From Pseudomonas sp. 21 (GTDB taxonomy: Bacteria; Pseudomonadota; Gammaproteobacteria; Pseudomonadales; Pseudomonadaceae): DNA of 64,000 nucleotides. The DNA is taken from positions 761,995 through 825,994 of the forward strand of contig NZ_JYOA01000001.1 of NCBI RefSeq assembly GCF_000955805.1, in the 5' to 3' direction. The position numbers were made by a program, and so were the translations under genes. Positions within the stretch are counted from its first letter, which is position 1. Each line of letters begins with the position of its first letter. The notes under the pieces were generated by a model. The model was not told the origin of the DNA. It saw nothing but the letters and a program-made list of their open reading frames with translations, and made no database searches. Below are positions 29,795 through 38,947 of this stretch, piece by piece.

Positions 29795-30008
29795 GTTCGT
29801 GTCCTTGAGGCCGGCGACGGCCTCCTAATTAAAGGAAGTCCGTCAGCCGTCTAGAGACGAACCGAACGGTGGCCGGGCTAACTGCCATAGGCCGCAAGGT
29901 GGAGGCAAAACCCCATCACCAGGGATCATCCCGTGCGGGATGAGCGCTTAGAATCTAATCCAGAACTCGCCCCTCTGACAATCCCACCTATGCATCGTGG
30001 TCTCCAGG
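29795..30008 (-). other. Unassigned intergenic region upstream of the HNH gene
   Basis: About 210 bases without a credible gene. It contains a perfect CATCCC-GTGC-GGGATG hairpin (around 29924-29942) and shorter inverted repeats near 29810 and 29840. It could hold a small RNA or a promoter. I see no clear T-run terminator. Confidence 0.4.
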
Positions 30009-30713
30009 TCAGAAGGTCTGCAGGCCGACGTAGTTCTTCACGCGGAAGATCGGACAGTCGTAGTGCTCGATCTCGATGAGGTAGCTTCCCGTCGGCGATG
30101 CGGGGATGGTCAAGCTGTACACGCCATCGTCGAGGCTCCCGGTCGAGCCGCTCGGCAGATCGAAATAGATGTCATTGGCCCACATCGGAACCAGAAACTG
30201 CTGGTCTGCCGATCCGCCCGGCCAGACCTCGATCACCTGGCGGGGGAGCGGATAGCGGCGGAAAGAGCCGCCGGTACCGCCGAACCCCATGACATTCAGC
30301 GTCAGCGGGACGGCATCCGGCGGAACCCAGTACCAGAATCCGCGGCGCCGATTGACCTCCAGGGTATTCGCCCGATCTTCCATGATGATCACCTCCCGGC
30401 ATTCCTCGAGGTTGCCCAAGGCTTGCGCGGTGAGGTTGCAGCGGCAGCGGGTGCCGGCGGGCCAAGTAGCGGCGGCAGTCCCCTCTTGCTCGCGCTGGAG
30501 GGGCGTGAACACCGTCGATCCAGGCCGGTAGGAAACGATCTCGCAGGGGCTGCCGGTTTCATCGGAGAGGGTAAGGACTATCCAGTCAGCAGGGTCCGAC
30601 ATGGCAGCCGTCAGCTGGTCGAGTGCCGTCTGCTCCAAAGGCAGCGCCTCGCCCTCCTCCTCATCCAGTGCCGCCACCAGCGGGAAATCGAAGTTGTTGA
30701 TCCAGACCTGCAT
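30009..30713 (-). CDS. Distal tail protein of unknown function (234 aa)
   Basis: MQVWINNFDFPLVAALDEEEGE..., 234 residues, beta-rich with no membrane helix. It is the last gene of the tail module, where receptor-binding or tail-tip proteins usually lie. The C-terminal part (PASPTGSYLIEIEHYDC) reads like a beta-sandwich. No family recognised; the structural assignment is by position. Confidence 0.7.
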   Translation of the reverse strand: MQVWINNFDFPLVAALDEEEGEALPLEQTALDQLTAAMSDPADWIVLTLSDETGSPCEIVSYRPGSTVFTPLQREQEGTAAATWPAGTRCRCNLTAQALGNLEECREVIIMEDRANTLEVNRRRGFWYWVPPDAVPLTLNVMGFGGTGGSFRRYPLPRQVIEVWPGGSADQQFLVPMWANDIYFDLPSGSTGSLDDGVYSLTIPASPTGSYLIEIEHYDCPIFRVKNYVGLQTF

Positions 30714-30768
30714 CGGTCGCTCCTCTGTACCCCTGCTCGGGGTGGTAATGGGGTGCCGTAGATCGCCG

Positions 30769-32493
30769 TCAGATCCAGCAGAACGGAGCGGTAATCTCCG
30801 AGCGCGGGCGGGCGATCTCTTTCGTGACGGGGTGGTAGCTGGCGTTGACGGCGAAGTTGTCCGTCGACGGGATATCCGAAGGCACCACGTCGGCTCCGGT
30901 GGCGATGATCTTGGCGGTGCGGAACAGGGCCACGCCGCTTGAGTCCTCGCCCCAGCTCATGGCCGTCAGCTGGTTCGACGGCCTGGCGATGGTCCAGTTG
31001 GCGTTACGGAGGTAGCTGTCCTCGCCCCAGACCAAGCTGATGCTGACCGGCCTCAGGCTGTTCCCCAGCAGGCTGGCGAGGTTCGGCCATACCGGCGAGT
31101 CCTCGCCGATGCCGTACCGGTAGTCGTGGCCTGGGTAGCTGCCGGCCAAGGACGTCGCGCCGACGTTCATGGTCCAGGACTGCTGGACTTCCTCCTCGCC
31201 TTGCTCAAGATCGAAACAGGGGTATCGCCCCTGATCGAACCAGGTTCCGCCGATGCCATCGAGCGCCTGTGAATAAGTGCGAGTGAACTGGTGGGCGATC
31301 TTCAGCTCGGCGCTCAACACCTCGACGCCGGCGCGGTAGATGCTCATCGACACTGCGCGGTAACCGGTGCCCTCGGCCTTCGGCGTCACGACCATGTCAC
31401 CAGTCCCGGCGCCGAGGAATTCGCCCGTGTCCATTCGCAAGCACGTCAGCGTCCCGCTCGTCGTGATTGAAGGCGGCCCGTGGTCCTCGCTCAGGGTGTA
31501 TCGGTGGGTACAGCTGAACTCCACCAGGGCGTCCGCCTCATCGAACAGCAGCGCTATCAGCCGGTTCTGGCGCTCGGCCGTTGCCGTGCCTGAGCACTGG
31601 AACAGGGAATAGCGGGTGTTGATCGGCATGTTGTCGGCGGTCTTCACCATGTCGCCGGCGCGGAAGGTCACGTAGGCATAGCCAGGGTGAAGCGGGTCAG
31701 GCTCCTCGCTGACCTTCACGAACTCCACCGCCCATTGTGCCCAGGTACCGGAGATCGACGGCTTGATGGTGTATCCGCACACCGTCGAGCGCGTGCGCAG
31801 GACGCCGAGCGAGGCAGTGAAACTCGGCCCTGCCCCGGACAGCTCCAACATCAGGAAACCGGACGGCATGAAGTTCTGCGGGCTGATGTTCGTGTTTCCG
31901 GTGTTGACCCAGCTGTGCAGCTCGATCACCACCTTTCGGCCGTTGCTGCTGATGCTGCCAACCCGCATCACCACTTCCGGGTCGCCCGGCATGACGGTCT
32001 CGCCGGTTGAAGCCTGGCCCAGGTCGGTCAGCGTGGTGCTGATGGTGACCGGTGCCCATGCGTCCGTGCCCAGGTAGCCAAACGGCACAATGGAAAGCGT
32101 CAGGGTCAGTGGGCTGTTCTTGTTGATCCGCCCGTTGACCACGCTCGGCGAGGTGCGCACCAGCCACCGGCCGCCGGCTTCGTCGATAACCACCCAGCCG
32201 TTCAGCGGCTTGCCGAAGAGCTGCAGCGTGGAGCCCGACAGCAAGGCGTAGTTCTGCCACACGCGCCCCACCGCTGCCTCCGCCTCCCACTCTTCCAGCG
32301 TCATGTCCAGGTCAGGGATGCCGGGGACCTTGAGCAAGTGCGTGTCGTAGTCGGCCGGCGCGTAGAACGGGAGGTCCCAAATGCCGTAAGGCGACCAGAC
32401 CTTGGGGGCGAACTCCCCGCCGAAGGCCAGGCCGTGCCAGGTGTGGCCGATCCTCGCCACCTCATCGAGGAGGAACCGATTCGCGTCACTCAT
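30769..32493 (-). CDS. Distal tail protein of unknown function (574 aa)
   Basis: MSDANRFLLDEVARIGHTWHG..., 574 residues, Gly/Ser/Thr-rich beta structure with many aromatic residues and no signal peptide. It overlaps the preceding 132-residue gene by four bases. Size and place suggest a tail-tip or receptor-binding protein. I cannot name a family. Confidence 0.75.
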   Translation of the reverse strand: MSDANRFLLDEVARIGHTWHGLAFGGEFAPKVWSPYGIWDLPFYAPADYDTHLLKVPGIPDLDMTLEEWEAEAAVGRVWQNYALLSGSTLQLFGKPLNGWVVIDEAGGRWLVRTSPSVVNGRINKNSPLTLTLSIVPFGYLGTDAWAPVTISTTLTDLGQASTGETVMPGDPEVVMRVGSISSNGRKVVIELHSWVNTGNTNISPQNFMPSGFLMLELSGAGPSFTASLGVLRTRSTVCGYTIKPSISGTWAQWAVEFVKVSEEPDPLHPGYAYVTFRAGDMVKTADNMPINTRYSLFQCSGTATAERQNRLIALLFDEADALVEFSCTHRYTLSEDHGPPSITTSGTLTCLRMDTGEFLGAGTGDMVVTPKAEGTGYRAVSMSIYRAGVEVLSAELKIAHQFTRTYSQALDGIGGTWFDQGRYPCFDLEQGEEEVQQSWTMNVGATSLAGSYPGHDYRYGIGEDSPVWPNLASLLGNSLRPVSISLVWGEDSYLRNANWTIARPSNQLTAMSWGEDSSGVALFRTAKIIATGADVVPSDIPSTDNFAVNASYHPVTKEIARPRSEITAPFCWI

Positions 32494-32888
32494 GGCCCGG
32501 CACCCTCGGTCGGCTCAGCGTAGATCTGCACCACCTCGGCGCCGTTGGCGTCGACCGACTTCACCTGCTTAATGGGCTTGAGCTTCAGCGTCAGCAGGCC
32601 GTCAGAACTGGTGACGGTGTACTCGTCGTAATAAGTGCGGGCGTTGTAGCTGACCTCGGTCAGCGGGCTGGCGATGCCGCCGCCGGTCCCAGTATTCGCC
32701 GGCGGCGTGTAGCTCGACCGCCCGGTCTGCGCGGGCTTCGCACCCTTCCGCTCCAGCTCGTTCAGCTTCCCAATTTCGCGGCGCTGGCTTTCCAGTGACT
32801 GCAGGTCGCTGACCAACTGCTGGGACTTGCGCGCCGACGTGATACCGCCGCCGATCGCGCGCCGCTCATCGGCAAGTGCCATGGTCAA
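32490..32888 (-). CDS. Small tail-module protein with coiled coil (132 aa)
   Basis: 132 residues. The N-terminal half (ADERRAIGGGITSARKSQQLVSDLQSLESQR...) is a helical, coiled-coil-like segment. The C-terminal half (TYYDEYTVTSSDGLLTLKLKPI) is beta-rich. It overlaps both neighbours by four bases (ATGA), so it is translated with them. Perhaps a connector between hub and tip. Confidence 0.7.
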   Translation of the reverse strand: MTMALADERRAIGGGITSARKSQQLVSDLQSLESQRREIGKLNELERKGAKPAQTGRSSYTPPANTGTGGGIASPLTEVSYNARTYYDEYTVTSSDGLLTLKLKPIKQVKSVDANGAEVVQIYAEPTEGAGP

Positions 32889-34621
32889 AGCTCCAGAAGG
32901 TCGTTGGGGATTGCCACCCGGAAGGTGGCCTTACGTTCTGCGGTGAACTCGTCGCGGTGCTCGGCCGGCACCTCCGGCGCGGTGAGCTGGAAGCGGCGCG
33001 GAAACTCATCCGGGGGCGAGCCCGGCGCCGGGTTGTCGTAGTTGCCCGAGAAGCCGTCCAGCGCGTCGTCGTACTCCATCAGCCCTTGGCCGCGAATCTG
33101 GCTCGGCAGCTGGATGAGCTCAGGGACGCTGCCTTCCGGCTGGGTGTCCGGCGGCACCGGCAGTTCGAGCGGGTCGGTCACCGTACCGCCACCGCGGCTG
33201 ATCGACAGAGTCAAGGTGGTGAGCGCCGACTGGTCATCGATGCTCCACTCGTCAATGATCGAGAAGACCTTGCCGCGCGCCCTGCAGCGGTCACCAAGCT
33301 CCAGCGTCTGCACCAGGTCCAGCCCCAAGGCCATTGGTGTCGGCACCTGCCAGGACACCTTGTTGCCCCTGTGCGCAGACAAGATGCTGACGGCGGCCGT
33401 GGCCAGTTGGCACTTCACGCTCGCGGCCAATCGCTCGGCCTCGCGCAGGTCAACCACCCAGTCGCCTAGTGCGTCCTGCTCGGCATCCGAGTCCGGAGCG
33501 CCGAACTCGGCCGACTCCCACTCTTCCGCGCGCTCCAGGTCGCTCTCCAGCGCGGCGCCGTCGCGACGAAGTACCTCGCCGGCCTGCGCCACGCTAGTCG
33601 GCGCTTCCACCGTGAGGGTGTACGTCTCGGTGATCGACTGCGCCCAGCGCATGCCGCCCACCACGTTGGCCGCCAGCAGCAGGTTGTCGTAGTTGTTCTG
33701 CCAGGCCTGGGGCGGGTCGCAGTACACCCCGCTCAGCGGCAGTGTGAGCAGCTCGCCGCCGTTCAGCAGCCGATAGCCAGCGCTGTCCAGAGCGTCCTGC
33801 AGCATGTCGGTCGTCGGCAGCTCCGTCGACTCATGGCGCCAGATACAGAAGCCTGTGTCCACGGCCCATCCCTGGATATCAGGATGCTGCCAGCTGAATG
33901 CCTGGTGCCGTTCGCGCAGGCGCGAGAAGCGATAGCTGATGGACAGTTCCACCCGGTTGATGCGACCGGACAACTTCGCCAGCTCCACCGACAGAGACCG
34001 GTCAACGGTCGAGCCGGCACCGAAGATTACCTCCGGCATGGTGGAGAGCCAGGGTGTGACACGTAGCTCGCCGGAGACCGAGCGGTCCAGGCTGGCCGGT
34101 ATGGTGCCGAGCCGCTCCTTGGCGTAGTCCCAGCGGCTGCGTCCATCCACAGCCTCGAAGACATCTGCCGACCACTGCCCACCCACCAGAGCGTCGATGT
34201 CGGCAATCTCCATTGCCTCAATCAAGTCCTGCAGGCGGTCAGTTGCTTCGCACGACACGATGCGATTGACCGGGTCGTAAGTCGGCTGCTCCAGCCAACC
34301 AGAGAAGCGCCGCTCCTCCTGCCAGCCTCCATCGAGCATCCGTTGGAAGTAGATCTCCACTGGACGGCCGGTCCACGCGATCACATCAACCCCGGTGTTG
34401 GGCAAGTACAGAGCGAACTCCGCGATAGCAGCTGCGCCCTCCTCCCGCTCGATTCGCACAGAGCCTGTGATCTGCCCTGTGACGTCCTCGACGCCAAGGC
34501 GAACCCGGCAAGACCAGACCACCCAATCCGGAGTTGCTACCGGCTGCGGCTCGGGCGTGGAACCTCCAACCGATACGCCGTTCAGCGGAACGATGTTCAG
34601 CGCCGCGCCGTTGATCAGCAT
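32885..34621 (-). CDS. Putative tail hub/baseplate-like protein (578 aa)
   Basis: 578 residues. The segment ERRFSGWLEQPTYDPVNRIV and CEATDRLQDLIEAMEI resembles the beta-barrel hub of gp27/gpD-like tail proteins, which sit under the tube. The assignment is inference from this pattern and from the position after the tape measure. The ATG at 34621 abuts the preceding stop directly. Confidence 0.7.
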   Translation of the reverse strand: MLINGAALNIVPLNGVSVGGSTPEPQPVATPDWVVWSCRVRLGVEDVTGQITGSVRIEREEGAAAIAEFALYLPNTGVDVIAWTGRPVEIYFQRMLDGGWQEERRFSGWLEQPTYDPVNRIVSCEATDRLQDLIEAMEIADIDALVGGQWSADVFEAVDGRSRWDYAKERLGTIPASLDRSVSGELRVTPWLSTMPEVIFGAGSTVDRSLSVELAKLSGRINRVELSISYRFSRLRERHQAFSWQHPDIQGWAVDTGFCIWRHESTELPTTDMLQDALDSAGYRLLNGGELLTLPLSGVYCDPPQAWQNNYDNLLLAANVVGGMRWAQSITETYTLTVEAPTSVAQAGEVLRRDGAALESDLERAEEWESAEFGAPDSDAEQDALGDWVVDLREAERLAASVKCQLATAAVSILSAHRGNKVSWQVPTPMALGLDLVQTLELGDRCRARGKVFSIIDEWSIDDQSALTTLTLSISRGGGTVTDPLELPVPPDTQPEGSVPELIQLPSQIRGQGLMEYDDALDGFSGNYDNPAPGSPPDEFPRRFQLTAPEVPAEHRDEFTAERKATFRVAIPNDLLEL

Positions 34622-35131
34622 TCAAAGTTCCTCACAGTCGATCTGCCATCCATGGATGGCAGCAGAGGCATCCAGATCACCACGGCGGCTTGTCGCTGTG
34701 ACGGTAAAAATCGGCATCCAGCAAACGCGGTACAAAGTGGCCCCCGGCACGGGGGAGACTTGAGCAACATCAGCATTCATCTCCACCGCTGCGGTCTGCC
34801 ACTGTCCCAACACGAGGGCTTGCGCCCACGGAGCGACGTCAGGCCGCGGAACGCCATTGAGGCGGAATTCCAGCTCTGTACCCGCCATGCTCATGGGCTT
34901 GGTGCAGCGCAGCTCCAGGGGCTGCCTGTAGTCCAACCCGTCCAGACCAGGCGGCATCCACCCTGTTCCGCTGATGCTGATCGCCGTCTTCTGCCAATGC
35001 GTCATCGGGACGCCCTGGCCGGCACTGAGGCGAATCAAGGCCTGCCCACCCAACGAGGAATACTGCTGAGACGGTGCCCCTGCATGAAGCTCGATGGGCA
35101 CGCCGCCCAACATGACCATGGGTAACGACAT
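34622..35131 (-). CDS. Tail protein downstream of tape measure (169 aa)
   Basis: MSLPMVMLGGVPIELHAGAP..., 169 residues, beta-rich, no signal peptide. It is the first gene after the tape measure, the place of distal-tail (Dit-like) proteins in siphophages. It shows no clear sequence motif, so that role is positional. Confidence 0.65.
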   Translation of the reverse strand: MSLPMVMLGGVPIELHAGAPSQQYSSLGGQALIRLSAGQGVPMTHWQKTAISISGTGWMPPGLDGLDYRQPLELRCTKPMSMAGTELEFRLNGVPRPDVAPWAQALVLGQWQTAAVEMNADVAQVSPVPGATLYRVCWMPIFTVTATSRRGDLDASAAIHGWQIDCEEL

Positions 35132-35152
35132 TCAGTGCTCCAGAAATGAAAC

Positions 35153-35170
35153 GCCCCGCATGTGCGGGGC
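35153..35170 (-). terminator. Hairpin at the tape measure stop
   Basis: Perfect eight-base-pair stem GCCCCGCA/TGCGGGGC overlapping the stop codon of the tape measure gene, followed on the minus strand by GTTTCATTT. A weak terminator or mRNA stabiliser. Confidence 0.45.
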
Positions 35171-38100
35171 TAGTTTTTGGATCGGCGGTGGCCACTCTTG
35201 AGCGAGGTTCGATGCAACTGTCGAGCAACGTCTTCCTCTGCCAACAGGCCGTACTGACGGCCGTCGATAGTCAGGTAGACCGGGGCCAGCGGCGGCGATG
35301 AGGCACCAACACCTGAGCCAGAGTTATCGGCGCCGGTGAGTGCCGGAAGCGCGCCGATCATTGCCACTCCGCCCTCGGCAAAACGAGGCAGGCGCAGGCC
35401 ATTCAGCGCGTGAACTACGTCCGGCCCATAGTGCCGAACCGCCCTCGCAGTCAGAATCCCCTCGCCATTGCTGAGCCTGGCCAGGATGCTATCGCTGGTT
35501 CCGGTACCCGGCCCACGCAGCACGCCGCCGGTGGCATACTGCGGCAGAGACCCAGCACTATCACCGCCAAGAAGGTCCTCTGCCCGCTTGCCATTCGCAT
35601 CTCCCGTGGTGACCAGCGTCACCGGGATCTGCATGTACTTCGCCCACTCTTGAGCAAGCGCAACCAGGCGCTGCCTTGTCTGCTCCTCGGACTCTTCATC
35701 GGACTGGTACCCGATGGTGATCCGCTTCAGCGCGTTGGCGTACTGGATCAGCTGCTCAGCCTTTTGCTTTTCCGCTTCGAACGAGGCTTGCGCACTGTCG
35801 ACGTTGATCTGCGACGCCGCATCAGCGACCTGCTGCAGCTCGCGCGCGATACCTTCGAATCCGTAGGTGTTCTCTCCAGCATCCCGAAGCGCTTCCAGTA
35901 TTCCGGCGGCGCGCTGAGCTTCCTTCAGAGCCGTCCCGGTATCTCCAGCCTGCAGCGCATTGCGCGCCGACGACTTCGCCGTCATCAGGTCGCCGAAGGT
36001 GTTTCCCTGCTGTTGCGCCCCACCCTGAAAGCTCGACACCAGGTCGGAAAATCGCTGAAGAATCTTTTCCCTTTCTTTTCGCGCGCCCTCCAGCCGCTTG
36101 TTCGCGGCATCGTAGGCTTCCAGCTGTTTGGCGAGCTGGTCCTTCACCTTCGACAGCTCTGTCCTCCGGATCGTGTCCAACCGCAACTGGTGGGCCGACT
36201 CGGCAACCTCCCGAGCCTTCAACTCCTGCTCAATGGCCTCCCGAGCCTTGGCATACTGGCGAGACTCCCGATAGGCATCCATCGCCTCGGGACTCACAGC
36301 GGCTGTCGGGCCGTTCTTGGCGAAGTCTGCGCGGCTGATCTGTTCTGACAGCTTCTGGTAGTAGGTCTCCGCACCGCGGAGTCGCTCCAGGTAGCTGGCC
36401 CGTTCCGTCTCGGAAAGCTTGGCGACCTCCGCCGACGTCAAGACCATCTCGTTCCTGTAGGGCTGGAACTTGGTCAGTGTCTCTTCAAGCGAGCGCGCAT
36501 AGTCCTCCTGGTCCTTCTCCAGCGACTTGAGCTCCTGGTGGATCTGGTACAGCTCATAGAGCTGGCTCGCAATGATTCCGTAGCCGCCAAACCGAAGGGC
36601 GGCGCCAAGATTGATCTTGCCTATCGCGGCCCCCAGCTGACTAAACCGCCCGGCCAGACCTGGGAGAGAGGCACCAGCGGCAGCCGCGGCGGCGGGTGTC
36701 GAGGACAGGTGTGCCAGGAACAGCGAGAACGGCCCACGAATAGCCGACAGCACCACGCCCAACGCCTTCCCTGCCACGCCAAACGCTACGATGGTGACCA
36801 ACGAGACGCGCACGCCCTCAGGCAATCCATTGAAGGCATTCAGCAGTTCCACCAGCAGGTTGACCAACGGCAAGCCATTGGCCACGGCCTGGCCGAAGGA
36901 CAGCTGCAAATCGTTCAGCGCCGCCTGGAAGCGCTCAACCTGCGCCTGCGGCGTGTCCTTCATGATCCCATAGGCTCGCTCGGTAGCGCCGGCCGCTTCG
37001 TCCATGCGCTCGACCTGGTCCACGAACGCATCGATCTGGTTGGTCAGTGCAAGAATCGCCGTGCGACCTTCCGTGTCCGGGATGATCTCTCGCATCGCCT
37101 CGAAGCCGAGCTTCTTCTGCGCGATCTGCTGCAGGGTTCCGGCCAGACCATTCCAGCGGATACCCAGCTCTTCCATGCGCTTGGCAGCTTCCGGTGCCGG
37201 CGCGGCGAGCTGATTGATCGCGCTGCGCAGAGCCGTGATTGCGATCGGGGCCTTAATGCCCTGAACGGTCATGCGAGCGATCGCCGCGCCAACTTCCGAG
37301 AAACTCACGCCAGCAGCGGCAGCACTCGGAAGCACCTGGCCCAGGCCGGCGGCAAGCTCGTCGAACTCGACGACACCATCCTGGATGGCAAGGAACAGCT
37401 GGTCATAGCGCCCGCCGAGCTGGTCGACTCCTTCGCCGTAGGCATTGATGATGGACAACCCTACGGAGGCCGCAGTCTTGGTGTCGGACATACCGGCGAC
37501 AGCGGCCTTGGTGGAAAGCGCCAGGGCCGTCATGGCGTGGTCTGTGTCGACCCCACTGCCGAGCAGGTCCCGAAGTGCCGCAGCGCTCTGCGCTGCAGGC
37601 TTTCCCATGTCCAGGCTCAACTGCCGCACATCGCCGGACATCGTCCTGAGCCGATCGCCAGCCAGGTCAGTGATCGCGGCGATGCCCGCGATCTGCTGTT
37701 CGTATGCCGCGTACTGACCAAAAGAACGCTGACCTACCAGGGCAACGCCACCGAAGGCAGCAGCGCCTGCGATCAGCTCATTCTTCACCTTGCCCAGGCT
37801 GTCGCGCCAACCGTTGGTCTGCAGCTGCAGTTCGCGGGTCCGCTCGACGAGCCGGCCGTACGCCTGGGCAAGCTCCGCCCCGGTAGCCTGCCCCGACGAG
37901 CGCAATAGCGCGTAGTTGCGCTGGAGCCTCACGACCTCGGCATTGATGTCCGTGAAGGGGCGAACCCCGAGAGCGTCACGGGCCGATGCCACTCCGTTCT
38001 GCAGCGCGATCTGCGGAAGCTGCTGCGCCATCTGCTGCCGGAGCCGAGCCTGTTCGCCAGACAAGTTGCGGGTGTCGACTCCTGCGGAACGCAGCTGCGT

Positions 38101-38772
38101 ACCAAGGCGAGCAAGCTCCGCTCGCTGATTGCCCGCAGTTTTCTCCAGGCCGCCAAGCTCCTGCCCCACCTGGCGATAGTTCGTCTGCAGAGCACGCGAT
38201 GCTGCCTGCCCGCGCTGCATCTCCCCACTCAGCTGGGCGAGCTGCGTCTTCGCGGCGGTGAGTTCGCCGGGGTTGATCGAGACAGCACCCAGCTTCAGTT
38301 GCTCGCGAGAAACACTACGCTGCAGGCGCTGGAATTCCTCGACGGTGGCGCGGTACTGCTCTTGCATTTGCTTGCTGGGATCAGCGGTGCCGGCCAGTTC
38401 GTTGCCCAGTTCGCGCACGCGGTCGCGCGCCGCAGCAACTGCCCGCTGACCGTATTGCAGCTGGTCAAGTCGGCGAGCGTTGCTCTCCATCGTCCGCACG
38501 GCCGCAGCCAGCTTGTTGAAGTTCGACGAGGTCTGCGCGTTGGCGGAGTCGAGGCTGACCAGTTCCTGCTGCATGTCGCGCAGACGGGTACGGGTAGAGC
38601 CCAGCGCTTTCTCGGTACCCTGCAGATCAGTCTGCAGCTGGGAGAAGGTGTTGATGCGGGAGACGGGCTGTTGTAGCTGCTTGACCACATCGGCAAAGCT
38701 CTTGCCAAACCGACCCAGCTGGCGTACACCAGAATCCGCATCAACCCCCAATCTGAGATTGACGTCAGCCAT
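35170..38772 (-). CDS. Tail tape measure protein (gpH-like)
   Basis: 1200 residues. Long N-terminal coiled coil (about 20-330, rich in Gln, Arg and Ala), then the PhageMin_Tail region with LSLDMGKPAAQSAAALRDLL and GFEAMREIIPDTEGR, then hydrophobic stretches near 580-680 and a second coiled coil. It sets tail length and enters the channel with DNA. I begin at MADVNLRLGVDADSG (38772). An ATG six codons upstream (MKGFQR) is possible. It follows the G/GT chaperone pair as in lambda. Confidence 0.93.
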   Translation of the reverse strand: MADVNLRLGVDADSGVRQLGRFGKSFADVVKQLQQPVSRINTFSQLQTDLQGTEKALGSTRTRLRDMQQELVSLDSANAQTSSNFNKLAAAVRTMESNARRLDQLQYGQRAVAAARDRVRELGNELAGTADPSKQMQEQYRATVEEFQRLQRSVSREQLKLGAVSINPGELTAAKTQLAQLSGEMQRGQAASRALQTNYRQVGQELGGLEKTAGNQRAELARLGTQLRSAGVDTRNLSGEQARLRQQMAQQLPQIALQNGVASARDALGVRPFTDINAEVVRLQRNYALLRSSGQATGAELAQAYGRLVERTRELQLQTNGWRDSLGKVKNELIAGAAAFGGVALVGQRSFGQYAAYEQQIAGIAAITDLAGDRLRTMSGDVRQLSLDMGKPAAQSAAALRDLLGSGVDTDHAMTALALSTKAAVAGMSDTKTAASVGLSIINAYGEGVDQLGGRYDQLFLAIQDGVVEFDELAAGLGQVLPSAAAAGVSFSEVGAAIARMTVQGIKAPIAITALRSAINQLAAPAPEAAKRMEELGIRWNGLAGTLQQIAQKKLGFEAMREIIPDTEGRTAILALTNQIDAFVDQVERMDEAAGATERAYGIMKDTPQAQVERFQAALNDLQLSFGQAVANGLPLVNLLVELLNAFNGLPEGVRVSLVTIVAFGVAGKALGVVLSAIRGPFSLFLAHLSSTPAAAAAAGASLPGLAGRFSQLGAAIGKINLGAALRFGGYGIIASQLYELYQIHQELKSLEKDQEDYARSLEETLTKFQPYRNEMVLTSAEVAKLSETERASYLERLRGAETYYQKLSEQISRADFAKNGPTAAVSPEAMDAYRESRQYAKAREAIEQELKAREVAESAHQLRLDTIRRTELSKVKDQLAKQLEAYDAANKRLEGARKEREKILQRFSDLVSSFQGGAQQQGNTFGDLMTAKSSARNALQAGDTGTALKEAQRAAGILEALRDAGENTYGFEGIARELQQVADAASQINVDSAQASFEAEKQKAEQLIQYANALKRITIGYQSDEESEEQTRQRLVALAQEWAKYMQIPVTLVTTGDANGKRAEDLLGGDSAGSLPQYATGGVLRGPGTGTSDSILARLSNGEGILTARAVRHYGPDVVHALNGLRLPRFAEGGVAMIGALPALTGADNSGSGVGASSPPLAPVYLTIDGRQYGLLAEEDVARQLHRTSLKSGHRRSKN

Positions 38773-38947
38773 GCGTTGGAAGCCCTTCATCTGTATCGCG
38801 GCACTGGCCCTGGCAATTGCAGCCCCGGCCCTGCTCATGCAGGCCACGATCGTGCTGGTAATCGCAGGCGGCGCTCTCGCGGTAGCGAGCGGCGCGCTAG
38901 CGCTTTTTGCTCGCCCGCTCGATCGCATCCAGCGTGTTCAGAAATAG
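38771..38947 (+). CDS. Possible small antisense membrane protein
   Basis: 58 codons on the plus strand: MRWKPFICIAALALAIAAPA... with two predicted membrane helices and a basic tail. It covers the 124-base gap between the GT chaperone stop and the tape measure start, where the minus strand has no gene. No clear ribosome site is present, and an Ala-rich antisense frame can look hydrophobic by chance. Listed as a candidate only. Confidence 0.2.
   Translation: MRWKPFICIAALALAIAAPALLMQATIVLVIAGGALAVASGALALFARPLDRIQRVQK

Noticed and set aside
29965-29985. A further CTCTGAC near the tail/HNH gap
   Set aside because: It has no flanking stem and would be antisense to the late transcript, so I do not count it in the hairpin family.
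36538-37908. 456-codon plus-strand frame opposite the tape measure gene
   Set aside because: Antisense shadow without domain or ribosome site. The tape measure is well supported.
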